Assembly: GCA_051294375.1 (NCBI GenBank)
Contig: CM119267.1
Location: forward strand, 7,075,205-7,139,204
Length of the DNA: 64,000 nucleotides
Source of the DNA: Paraspadella gotoi
Lineage: Eukaryota > Chaetognatha
Reading direction: 5' to 3'
The notes under the pieces were generated by a model. It had not been told where the DNA came from, did not search any database, and saw nothing but the letters and a program-made list of their open reading frames with translations. Position 1 is the stretch's first letter, and each line of letters begins with the position of its first letter. Shown here in pieces: positions 45,006-56,574 of the stretch. A program made the position numbers and the translations under genes.

Positions 45006-45210
45006 CCCCCCCTCATCCCGCCATTTTTCCCCCAGCCTCGGCCCGCGCCTCCCGCGGGACGAAAGCGAAAAAAGAGAAGATGAGAACGTCAACCGGAAAT
45101 AATTTACGGCCGATGAGAAATTTTCGATTAGAGCGAAAAAAAAATGGAGAGAGGAAGAAGAGAGGGAGGAGGAAGAAAGAAGAGGAGGGGAAGTGATGAG
45201 AGGAGAAGAA

Positions 45211-45268
<58 letters not shown>

Positions 45269-45303
45269 AGAAAGAGAGAAGAGTAGAGAGAGAGACGAGA
45301 GAG

Positions 45304-45338
<35 letters not shown>

Positions 45339-45344
45339 AGCGAA
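45006..45344. repeat. Purine tract and (GA)n
   Basis: After a short GC-rich stretch, 45140-45200 is irregular purine and 45203-45344 is interrupted GA. It leads straight into duplicated segment copy 1. Confidence 0.8.
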
Positions 45345-46064
45345 AGATCGGATAATGGGATCAGTAAAATAGAAAAATGATTGAACGCGACTCAAGACGA
45401 CAGCAAAGTTAAGCGCTGTCGTCAGATAATCAATAACAGCAACTGCGGCGAAAAAAACAACTAATTTGTTGAGCCAGGTAGAGTATGAAAAAAAATAATA
45501 ATTGTATAATAATTGAAAAAAACGAAAATTCTAAAAAGTTAGTAGTCTTAAATTCAAGCTCGTTTTTTGTAGATACTGATAGACATATGTATATATATAT
45601 ATACATACTGTAAACTTACTCACATAGCGCTCTGTGGGAGACTAATGTAATATGCTTTTCTCAATAACTGATCCCTGCCGTCTTCACTTATAAATCTCTT
45701 TGAATAAGGCTCGCCTCGTCCTAAGTGCGACTTAGACTCGGAGACACTTCTCTCTCCGCAACATCTCTTCTCTATGTTTAGTAACATTGTTACCCATTTA
45801 ATTTTTTGTTATTTTTTCAGTATCTAAATTTGGTCCTACTTACTCAACGATGTTGAAAAACAACAACTTATCGTCAGCGTTCAACCTTAAACGCAAACTC
45901 TGCCAAAAAAACAAACAATTTTCGTCGTACGTCTTCTCGAGACGTGTTCCTTTGTTTTGGTCGCCATCATTCAAAAGAAAAAAATGGCGGCGATGAAATA
46001 TTCAAATTTCTCTGAGACGAAAAACAAAAAGGATTCGACGACTAAGAATGGGATTTCTTTTTTT
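45345..46064 (+). repeat. Duplicated segment, copy 1 (left part)
   Basis: Starts gcgaaagatcggataatggg and matches 49043-49775 almost base for base, differing mainly in homopolymer lengths and a few single bases. An LTR-like stretch lies within (45610-45830): TATAAA-like and AATAAG signals, then ctcgcctcgtcctaagtgcg, a poly-T/cag and tttggtccta. It is interrupted at 46064 by a HINE. Confidence 0.85.
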
Positions 46065-47282
46065 AGTCGGATCTGCTTTATCAGCAGATCCCGACTCTAT
46101 AACTCACTTTTTATAACTCACTTTTTCGGTCCGTCGGTCCGCCCCCCAATATCGTCGGCACACACTTATATATGTCAGAACATCGAATTATGATAAATTA
46201 TGCAAAAAAAATGATGTCCGTCCGTCCGTCTGTCTGTCCGTCCGTCCGTCCGTCGTCCGTCCGTCCGTCCGTCCGTCCGTCCGCCACCTTAGCAAGAAAA
46301 ACACCAATTACTCGTGATTGGATGGATGGATTTAAATGAAATTTTGTGTGTGGATAAGGTAAGTGTGTGATTGAGCTGGATATTAAGTTTCGATGGAATC
46401 GTCGAGGTGGAAATGAGTTTAAATGGAAAACAAAAAAAATATATTCACTATTTGAAACACCAATTGCTCATGAGTGGATGGGCTGATTGACTGGAATTTT
46501 GGTATGTGGGTAGGAAAGTGTTGATTGAACAGGAAATCAAGTTTCGATGGAATAGTTTGAGTGGAATGAGTTTAAATGGAAAAAAACAAAAAAACCTGTT
46601 TTTACTAATGATTATGGCTTCTTTTTCCTTTTATATTAAATGTATCTGGCAGGATGTATTAATAAATCAAATAATTAATCAGTTATTAATCAATTAGTAA
46701 ATAAATTAATCAATAATTAATTAATAGTCAATCAATACCGTCCATCCGTTCCCATCTTAGCAAAAAAGCTCCAATAACTCGTGATTGGCTGGTTGGATTG
46801 GAATTAAATTTTGTGTGTGTAGGAAAGATGTGTGATAAAGCTGGATATAAAATTTCGATGGAATCGTGGTGAGTGGAAATTAGTTTAAATGGAAAAAACC
46901 TAGTCGAATTACTAAAAACTTTTTACTTATTTTAACCAATAATACTCCAATTAAATCATAATTGGATGGATAGATTGAGTTGAAATTTTTGTGTGTGGTA
47001 GGAAAACGTATGACGAAGCTTGATATAAAGTTCAGTGGAAACAGTAACCAGTGGGAAATGAGTTAAATGAAAAAATATGAGTCACATTTACTTGAATCTT
47101 TTTTTTATTTTTAACCCATGATAGATTGAGATGAAATTTTGTGAGCCGGTAGGAAAGTGAGTGAAGAAGCTAGATATAAAGTTTTTGACGGAATGCAAGT
47201 TGAAAAAAATGATGCAAGTTGAAAAAATGATGCAAGTTAAAAAAATCTTAAAAGCATAAGGATCGTCGCTATTGCATAAAAA

Positions 47283-47718
47283 GAGAGAGAGAGAGAGAGA
47301 AGAGAGAGTGAGAGAGAAGAGAGAGAGAGTGAAGAGGAAAGAGAGAGAGTAAGAGAGAGAGAGAGACAGAGACATAAAATAAAAAAATCTTAAAGACTCA
47401 AGATCGAGCCCAGAGCCCACTATCATAGAAAATTAATGAAAAAACCCGGGAAAAAACGAATGAATCATGCGGATAACGAATTGTTGATGTACTAGTAATT
47501 GATTGAGGTAATACTAATTGATTGATGTAATAGTAATTATTATGTAATAGGAAATGATTATTGATTCGATGATAATCAACTTATTGATGGCGATGATAGT
47601 CATTCACTGCTGTGATGATAGTCATTCAGTTATGCGATGATTGTCATTCATTGATTCGATGATTTCATTCATTGATGCGATGATAGTCAATAAAACAACA
47701 AATGCGTGTATGAGTGAA

Positions 47719-47757
<39 letters not shown>

Positions 47758-47763
47758 AAAGAA

Positions 47764-47801
<38 letters not shown>

Positions 47802-48252
47802 GATAGAAAGAAAGAGAATAAATCACGAAAATCTCGGATGAAAAATATGGATTTGTATGAAAAAAGCGCGGAATAAATGGCAAAATAAAAGTTTTTAGAA
47901 GGAAAAAAATAATCAGAATTTTTCAAAAAACCAAACGATCACGCCAAAAGATCGACAGATAGGGAAGACCACACACAGAAGAGACAGAGAGGACAGAGAG
48001 GAGAGAGAGAAAAAGAGAGAGAGACAGCCGCTGCAGAGAAAAAGAGAAGAGAAAGAGCGAATATATAATAATTAAAAGAGAGAAGAGAGAGAAGCTATAC
48101 AGCCCCTTTACTCGTTAAAGAATCAGCAGTACTTATAGCGCCGCACGTAGGGTGAGCTATTCTCTACCCAAAGGACCCGGGTTCGCGCCCTGTTCGCGGG
48201 CATCGTTTTTTACCATAGTGAACCCACATATTTATCTAAAAAATTTTTTGGT

Positions 48253-48311
<59 letters not shown>
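47283..48311. repeat. (GA)n tracts within the HINE
   Basis: GA-rich at 47283-47367, 47717-47805, 47985-48055 and 48260-48311. Between them are AT-rich sequence and short tgatgatagtcattcattga repeats (47560-47690). Confidence 0.85.
48100..48210 (+). repeat. Partial SINE-like repeat inside the HINE
   Basis: gaatcagcag, ctacccaaaggacccgggtt and cgcgccctg (B-box-like) match the middle of the family-2 copy at 21040-21195. It is a truncated insertion. Confidence 0.4.
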
Positions 48312-48314
<3 letters not shown>

Positions 48315-48855
48315 AGCTGGACAGACCTGCAGAGCCGGAACTCGTTTTTAGAAGAAGCAGTGAGGAGAAAAAGAGAGAGAGAGAGAGCGACATATAATTA
48401 AAAACGTTTTTGTTTTGTAAATAAAACATAAACAAATACCAATATTGATATGAAACATGAGAATTTTAAAAGAAGTCTTGATGGATAGAAGCCATATATG
48501 AAATTCACTCCCTATGATATCACACTTTCAAGAAGCCATGATTGCAAAAAATGCGAGACCAAAGCTAAACCGAAAAAAAATCTAGACAGGACGGGCTTTG
48601 CCCGCCTGGCTCGATAATAGAGGATATTTTTTTTTGTTTGTTTTGATAAAATGTAAACAAAACATTTAATAACTGTCCTGACTCAATTTAAGGACATCGA
48701 TGATGACAAGGCTGAATATAAATTATAATTAATCTATTAAATTAATTAATTAATTAATTATGCTATTAATTAATTAATTAATCTATTAATTATTAATTAA
48801 TCAATTAATTAATTAATTATCGTAGGCAGATCCGACATGTTTGCTCAAACTTGTT

Positions 48856-48897
48856 TTCTTTTCGTCACTTTTTGTTTTTGGCGAAGATTGGTGTCGA

Positions 48898-48972
<75 letters not shown>

Positions 48973-49011
48973 TTTATCCTTTCTCTTATTCCCTTTCTCT
49001 CTCTCTCTCTT
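48856..49011 (+). repeat. Duplicated segment, copy 1 (right part) with (CT)n
   Basis: tcttttcgtcactttttgtt, ggcgaagattggtgtcgag, a CT run (48902-48970) and tcctttctcttattcccttt match 49790-49951. It continues the segment that was interrupted at 46064. Confidence 0.8.
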
Positions 49012-49036
49012 NNNNNNNNNNNNNNNNNNNNNNNNN
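49012..49036. other. Assembly gap of 25 N
   Basis: Short fixed-looking gap between a CT tract and a GA tract, exactly at the junction of the two copies of the duplicated segment. Confidence 0.95.
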
Positions 49037-49827
49037 AGAGAGAGAGAGAGCGAAAGATCGGATAATGGGATCAGTAAAAATAGAAAAATGATTGAACGCG
49101 ACTCAAGACGACAGCAAAGTTAAGCGCTGTCGTCAATAATCAATAACAGCAACTGCGGCGAAAAAAAACAACTAATTTGTTGAGCCAGGTAGAGTATGAA
49201 AAAAAAATAATAATTTGTATTAATAATTGAAAAACGAAAAATTCTAAAAAGTTAGTAGTGGTCTTAAATTCAAGCTCGTTTTTTGTAGATACTGATAGAC
49301 ATATGTATATATATATATACATACTGTAAGACTTACTCACATACGCTCTGTGGGAGACTAATGTAATATGCTTTTCTCAATAACTGATCCCTGCCGTCTT
49401 CACTTATAAAATCTCCTTTGAATAAGGCTCGCCTCGTCCTAAGTGCGACTTAGACTCGGAGACACTTCTCTCTCCGCAACATCTCTTCTCTATGTTTAGT
49501 AAACATTGTTTACCCATTTAATTTTTTGTTATTTTTTCAGTATCTAAATTTGGTCCTACTTACTCAACGATGTTGAAAAACAACAACTTATCGTCAGCGT
49601 TCAACCTTAAACGCAAACTCTGCCAAAAAAACAACAATTTTCGTCGTCGTCTTCTCGAGACGTGTTCCTTTGTTTTGGTCGCCATCATTCAAAAAAAAAA
49701 ATGGCGGGCGATGAAATATTCAAATTTCTCTGAGACGAAAAACAAAAGGATTCGACGACTAAGAATGGGATTTCTTTTTTTTTTTTCTTTTTCGTCACTT
49801 TTTGTTTTGGCGAAGATTTGTGTCGAG

Positions 49828-49906
<79 letters not shown>

Positions 49907-49951
49907 TTCTTTTACTCTTTCTCTTATTCCCTTTCTCTCTCTCTCTCTTTT
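49037..49951 (+). repeat. Duplicated segment, copy 2 (uninterrupted)
   Basis: 49043-49775 equals copy 1 left part and 49776-49951 equals copy 1 right part, joined at a poly-T run (49778-49791) with no HINE between. This is the empty target site. The frame from ATG 49570 (MLKNNNLSSAFNLKRKL...) is short and ends in CT-repeat Ser/Leu. Confidence 0.85.
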
Positions 49952-50289
49952 TGTTTCCCGAAACGTTTTTGTTTTTCATTGGATTTTTTGTTTCCTTTGT
50001 TCTCCTTTGCGACTGAAACGAAAGACGTAGATCGGTTAGAACCGATTCATTTTTAAAATTTATCGTTTAAACAATACATAAACAATTCGAACTTTTGGTG
50101 TCGTTTTAAATTTTGTGCGCGAGGTTAAATGATTTTAAGTTAAACAATTTACTACAGACATAATATGATTTTCAATTCAATGCTTTAATTCTTTTTGAAA
50201 TGAAAAATTATTAGGTTTAAGAGATAGCTCATGACAGCTCAGATAACATGTTGATGGTGTGACAGCAAGACTGAAAGCTGCCTTACTGC
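49952..50289. other. No gene recognised
   Basis: AT-rich single-copy-looking DNA. Confidence 0.35.
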
Positions 50290-50480
50290 TGTCCGTCCTC
50301 AGCCTTGTCTCAATGGCTGAGCAGGCTTAGTCATCTCGTTACAACGGTTCGCCCCGGTTCAATCCCCGGCTATCATTATTCATGCCCATATAAGGAGGCG
50401 GTCACTGAGGGTCCCTACACCGGTGAAATGCCCCGCGCCCCTTGCCATAGTGTAATAAAAAACCATTTAAATCCACTTTC
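50290..50480 (+). repeat. tRNA-derived SINE-like repeat, family 3
   Basis: A-box-like tggctgagcaggcttagtca (50313) and B box ccggttcaatccccggc (50355) at tRNA-like spacing, then an unrelated tail (ataaggaggcggtcactgag, ggtgaaatgcccc). Stems do not pair fully. It is a single copy in this window. Confidence 0.45.
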
Positions 50481-50529
50481 ATACTGAATTTTGACATTTT
50501 TTGGATATGGCTTTGCGATTTTTTCTGAT

Positions 50530-50740
50530 GATTAACAGTGACGGTAAAGAAAGTCTTTTGTCCATCAGACAGCGAACGCGCTAAGTCTTTCACGCCTCCG
50601 CATTCGCCTCCTCCCACGATTTTTGTCTCTTGTCCGAGTTCGTCACTGACCAGCAATGGATGCGTCGATGCTCGCGCTGTCGCCCTGCTCATTTATCCGG
50701 CTCGGTATCGTCGGTTTGTTTGTTCCCGCGACTGTTAGGA
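50530..50740. other. GC-richer exon-like island, strand unclear
   Basis: The plus frame 50538-50738 is open (KKVFCPSDSERAKSF...). The minus frame from ATG 50692 is also open (STHPLLVSDELGQETKIVGG...). The island is distinctly richer in G+C than its flanks. No family is recognised on either strand. Confidence 0.22.
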
Positions 50741-52429
<1,689 letters not shown>

Positions 52430-52690
52430 TCTTATGGCAGATTCGAATTTCCTACAAATTAATTGGAATAAAAAACTATTATTCGAAAAAACTTATATTT
52501 TATACTAAAAATAAGTTTTTTTTAATTTTTGACCCACTTATTGAGGGAATGATATACTTTCTTATATCATGTCAAATTTTCATGATGAATTAAAAAGATG
52601 ATTATTTAAAAAATATGGTTATTAAAATTATAATATTTAGGATTTTCATGAAAATTTTTATTATACAGTACAATTATCACAAGTATCACT
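52430..52690. mobile_element. Fold-back element, partial copy 4
   Basis: ataagttttttttaattttt followed by gacccacttattgagggaat is the complement of the conserved aagtgggtcaaaaa block of the fold-back family. The left arm is short and diverged. Confidence 0.45.
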
Positions 52691-53129
52691 TTGACCTTAT
52701 AACCGGTCGGCCAAGTATTAATTAAAATGACTGAGTAATGTATACATGCACAGTAAAGTTCTAATCGTACCAAACTTTTCAATCAATTATGAACTTATTT
52801 CATGTATGATTCAAGTGAAATAGACCGAAAAGCAACCAAACGGATAGACACATAGACCGACATAAGGACTGACCGAAAAGTGATGTACAGATTTTTCTCT
52901 GGTCGTGCTCGCGGCGCGACTCTTTTTAAAAACAGCGACAAAAAAAAACAAAAACATAAAAAAACAATGATGCACCTCTCTCTCTAAAACGCGAGTAGAT
53001 ATCGTCAGATCCCGCCTCGACGAATGTCTGTAAATTCTTACAAGCTTTAAAGAAGGCTCGAATTGATTTCGAGATTGTTAATTGGTTTATAATGGTTATC
53101 GATTAATTGGAGATCGTGGATAAAGTGTT
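52691..53129. other. No gene recognised
   Basis: AT-rich with short (gaccgaca/agaccgac) words at 52835-52875. Confidence 0.35.
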
Positions 53130-53370
53130 AAGTGGACTATAGACTGTGCTATCCACAACTTCCTGGTGCAGGCCCCCCAAAGCCGGTTTAAGGCCGTTCT
53201 CACGCTTCCCGCAGGAGATCCAATTTGGGGATCGCTCCCGGTACTTAATGGTCATGAGCAGATGGTAATACTCGATGAACCGATGGGTCACGACTGAAGG
53301 TGACAAGCCTATAGGCGGAGTGAACATATTGCAATGCCCGACTACAAAATGACGTTTTATGATACATTTG
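53130..53370 (-). repeat. tRNA-derived SINE, family 1, minus copy
   Basis: On the minus strand: gtcgggcattgca, gttcactccgcctata, gtcaccttcagtcgtgaccc, an A-box-like stretch, ctgctcatgaccattaagta, ccgggagcgatcccc (degenerate B box), ctgcgggaagcgtgagaacg and gttgtggatag. It matches 57975-58215 and the complement of 63790-63999. Confidence 0.6.
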
Positions 53371-53514
53371 TACGATATTTCCAAGCCGGCCCTTTGGCCG
53401 TTCGCACCACGTAGGGCAAATTGTCATGGGCGACGAAATCGATTTTGTTCTCTATCAAAAACTCGTCGCTGGGAGTCCAAGGAGCTGATAGAAGGAATGA
53501 AATAGACCACTATT

Positions 53515-53620
53515 TTTAGTCGGATCTGCTTATCAGCAGATCCCGACTCTATAATTCACTTTGTCGGTCCGTCGTCGCCGTCATCGTCGTGTCAGAGCGC
53601 GACATCTCGAAAGGCATTCG
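53515..53620 (+). mobile_element. HINE 5'-end fragment
   Basis: tagtcggatctgcttatcag followed by cagatcccgactctataatt and tcggtccgtcg is nearly identical to the left end of the HINE at 46065. No core repeats or right end of that kind follow, so it is truncated or carries a different core. Confidence 0.6.
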
Positions 53621-53636
53621 GCGAACGATGGCCCCT

Positions 53637-53920
53637 TTGGTGATTGGAGCAACTCACTCTGGTGATTGGAGCAACTCCCTTTGGTGATTGGAGCAACTCC
53701 CTTTGGTGATTGGAGCAACTCCCTTTGGTGATTGGAGCAACTCACTCTGGCTCTACTCAGACAGGGCGTCCACCCAAAAGACGGCTTCAGTTCGATGAGG
53801 GGGGAAAATCAGTTTCATCCCAACGTAACCAGCTCGGTCACCATCCTTACTCATACTCAATCTCCTGAAAAGCCTATGACACGCCTATGACCCGCCTATG
53901 ACCCGCCTATGACCCGGTTC
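53637..53920 (+). repeat. 22-base and 11-base minisatellites
   Basis: Five copies of ggtgattggagcaactccct plus tt (53637-53748), then at 53872-53918 four copies of an 11-base cctatgacccg unit. Both are nearly perfect. Confidence 0.85.
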
Positions 53921-54144
53921 CTTCGCCGAGTGCCTTTCCTTTATCCGTTATTCTTTTTTCTTAATTTGTCTTGTTGTGAAGTAAAATTAACAATGTTAGG
54001 GAAACAAATGAACGGAAGTCAATCAACGAATCAAAGAGACAGATGACTTCATGATCAGTTCGTTGGTCAGGTTAAGGGAAAGTTTAACAGTAGTTTAATG
54101 TATTGTTGTTGTCGTCGTCGCTTACACCATTAATAATATGAAAA
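53921..54144. other. No gene recognised
   Basis: Short unassigned linker. Confidence 0.35.
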
Positions 54145-54535
54145 GTCAGGGGCAAGATAGCTTATTTATTAAATGAATGGATAATTTTTATATTGGTTGT
54201 ACCAATTTCATAAAATTCAGCTCCTTGTATTTTGATGCGAGTGCGGAGTACAATAAGTATTCCACGATCAAATACTTAAGGGAGTGGTTTTTTCATACAA
54301 TTGAAACATTCTTTGAAATATTTTCCACTTCATTGATAGGGAGGCCAGGTGCTCTGGGAGTGAATAAACGAGACTGTGAGAGAGTCTTGATTGAAAGCTT
54401 GCAGGGACCTGCAATGTCATTATCTTGTAAGAGTGATGGAGGCCTTAAACCACCAAAGCCTGTCCAAAGTCTGGGGCAAGATAGCTTATTTATTAAATGA
54501 ATGAATAATTTTTATATTGGTTGTACCAATTTCAT
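54145..54535 (+). repeat. Dispersed repeat B, copy 2, with 68-base direct repeats
   Basis: Direct repeats 54145-54212 and 54467-54535 (agtcaggggcaagatagctt ... ttggttgtaccaatttcat) enclose about 255 bases, of which 54337-54466 matches 29487-29600. A 107-codon frame starts at an ATG within the left repeat (54177) and stops at 54500 in the right one. It includes GRPGALGVNKRDCERVLIES and GGLKPPKP. Direct terminal repeats are compatible with a miniature LTR element or a dimeric satellite. Confidence 0.55.
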
Positions 54536-55010
54536 TTAAAAAAAAAGGAAGGCGTGTCAGGAGTTAATCAGACCAAATTTAGATCAAGAATGGTTTATTC
54601 TTCAACAGTAAATACAAAGGTCAATAACAAAGACGCAAAGTCACAACATAAATACAAATAGAGAGAGAAACCGTTATGAGGTCAACGAGGTCACGCGGTG
54701 AGTGAGAGAGAGTGAGAGAGAGGGAACAATGAAATTGGTTTCTCGAGATTTCGAATGAAGTTTGCGAGTGGTTACAGCCAAACAGGTAAATTTACCATCG
54801 TAGAAGACTTCGTCGACGAAGCGACAATAGCGCACTGATTGGCATCTTTCCTTCTCGTTCATAACGGGGTGACCTTTCAGTCGGTGCGTCAGTACGTCGC
54901 CTGCGACGCCTGGCGATTAGCAAAAATATCAATTTCACGGGCCTTGTGGATTAAATTGTTTATTGTTGTTGCTTATTGTTGTACTTATGGTATGACTTGA
55001 GTGTGTGAGA
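54536..55010. other. No gene recognised
   Basis: Short GA-like stretch at 54697-54723. The rest is unassigned. Confidence 0.35.
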
Positions 55011-55145
55011 TGAGAGGGAGAGAGAGAGAGAGATACAGAAACAGAAAGAGATACAGAAAGCTTGTGATCATTCATTCATGAGAGGGAGAGAGAGAGAGAG
55101 ATACAGAAACAGAAAGAGATACAGAAAGCTTGTGATCATTCATTC
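55011..55145 (+). repeat. 67-base tandem duplication
   Basis: gagagggagagagagagaga, atacagaaacagaaagaga and agcttgtgatcattcattca occur twice, identical or nearly so, with a 67-base period. Confidence 0.9.
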
Positions 55146-55603
55146 AACTCACCCACAATGAGATACACGCTGGGAAAAGCGCACTTCGCCTGCAATAGTT
55201 GACGTGCGTGTCCGTAATGAAATATATCGTAAATTCCGTCCGCGTAGATTCGGACGGGACGGCCGGCTTTGCCTTGAGTTGAGAAAGGGTCGCCGTACTA
55301 TCTTCTATATATAATATCCAATATATTATAGTGGGGCGACTTACATATAATATATATATAATATTGGGGATGAGCATCGTTTCTAAACAACTCATTGTTT
55401 TATATCAAATTTGGTAGCGTTCGATAGACAATTGCAAACATTATCTACATGCATAATTTCATCATAATCCGACAATCCGTTCAAAAGTAATCGCCAAAAA
55501 GCAATCGCAAAAATCTCTCTTCAAACCGATCAACTTTCGCTTAAAATCGAGCTCGTTTTGATCCAACAAAGATTAGTACTATGCGTAGTATTAAGCTTTA
55601 GAA
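55146..55603. other. No gene recognised
   Basis: Mixed DNA with a TA-rich stretch (55300-55362). Confidence 0.35.
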
Positions 55604-55909
55604 CCATCGCACAGTGAGATCCTGGGCCTGAATTTTTCAGAAAAATCCTATTCAGTTAAAAATATTTTTTATTATATATTAATTATAAAAAAAATTTTTA
55701 AAAATTTATTTGAATATTAAAATAATTAAAAGGTAATTTGTATAAATTTAAATAAATAAAATAAAATTATTTTATAATTAAATTATATATTATTATTAGA
55801 TTATATAATAATAATAAAATAATAATAATAATAATAATAAAAATAATAAAATAATAATTATAATTAAAAAAATAAAATAAAAAATATTTATATTTTATTT
55901 ATATTATTA

Positions 55910-55962
<53 letters not shown>

Positions 55963-56530
55963 ATCAAAATAAAAAATTAAAATTTTTTTGGATTTATTAT
56001 ATTTAATATAATTATTATATTTTATTAAAATTAAAATTTTATTTTAATCTTATATTTTGTGTATAAACTATCAATTTCGTTGCGTTTTGAAGTTTAGGAG
56101 AAAAAACAATTTATTTGTTTTTATCAACGAATTGTATTATTGGTAAAAACATGTTTCGACTCTTTTGAGTTTTTTTTTTAGACTCTAAAACTCAAAAGAG
56201 TCGAAACATGTCTTACCAATAATACAATTCGTTGATAAAAACAAATAAATTGTTTTTTCTCCTAAAAATCTTATATTTTTTAATTATATCATAATAAAAA
56301 AAATTATCGCAGTTTAAAAAAATTTGCTAATTTTATTATAAAATATAATTTTTATGCATATATACTTTTTTAATATATAGTACTACCTTTTTGGATTGAA
56401 TAAAACAATTTATTCTCAACACTATAATTATATTTATATAAATATTTTTATATATTATATAATAATATAAAAAATTTAAAAAATTATTTTTCTAGCATTT
56501 GGGACTCACAAGCAACACTGTGCGACGATT
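55604..56530. repeat. AT-rich block with possible short inverted ends
   Basis: Left edge atcgcacagtgagatc (55607) and right edge caacactgtgcgacgat (56513) contain a 9-base inverted CGCACAGTG. Between them the DNA is nearly pure A+T with long AAT/ATT tracts (55805-55965) and contains the hairpin MITE at 56093-56266. It could be a MITE-like element with a nested insertion; the match is short. Confidence 0.35.
56093..56266. mobile_element. Near-perfect hairpin MITE, family ACATGTTTCGACTC, copy 2
   Basis: Left arm 56093-56170 and right arm 56187-56266 are reverse complements over about 77 bases with one small difference (taaaaac against taagac). A loop of about 16 bases separates them. The inner arm contains acatgtttcgactcttttga, shared in part with the hairpin at 15255-15412. 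Such fidelity suggests recent origin or gene conversion between arms. Confidence 0.7.
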
Positions 56531-56574
56531 TTTGTTTTTAATAAGTTTTTATTGGACTTTTTTTAAATTTTGCA

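Larger units (their letters stand above)
46065..48855 (+). mobile_element. Helentron-like non-autonomous element (HINE/DINE-1 type)
   Basis: Left end: subterminal GTCGGATCTGC (46066) followed by its own complement, forming a hairpin, then a (GTCY)n microsatellite (46215-46283). The core is about five tandem units of 150-180 bases (near 46300, 46460, 46768, 46945, 47110; shared words attggatggat, gaaattttgtgtgtgg, tttcgatggaat, gagtttaaatgg). GA tracts, a partial SINE-like sequence (48100-48210) and (TTAA)n follow. Right end: GCAGATCCGAC (48826-48836), the complement of the left motif, then a small hairpin GTTTGctCAAAC. Sub-terminal inverted repeats, (GTCY)n, 150-base core repeats and a 3' hairpin are the published hallmarks of DINE-1/HINE elements. 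No transposase. It splits a duplicated segment whose other copy is empty. Confidence 0.72.

Noticed and set aside
50313-50371. tRNA genes at the B-box phrases (50355, 63950, 29790, 1110, 42690)
   Set aside because: Acceptor and anticodon stems do not pair. All look like tRNA-derived repeats.
53637-53748. CRISPR-like array
   Set aside because: The 22-base units are directly contiguous with no spacers, and the DNA is clearly eukaryotic.
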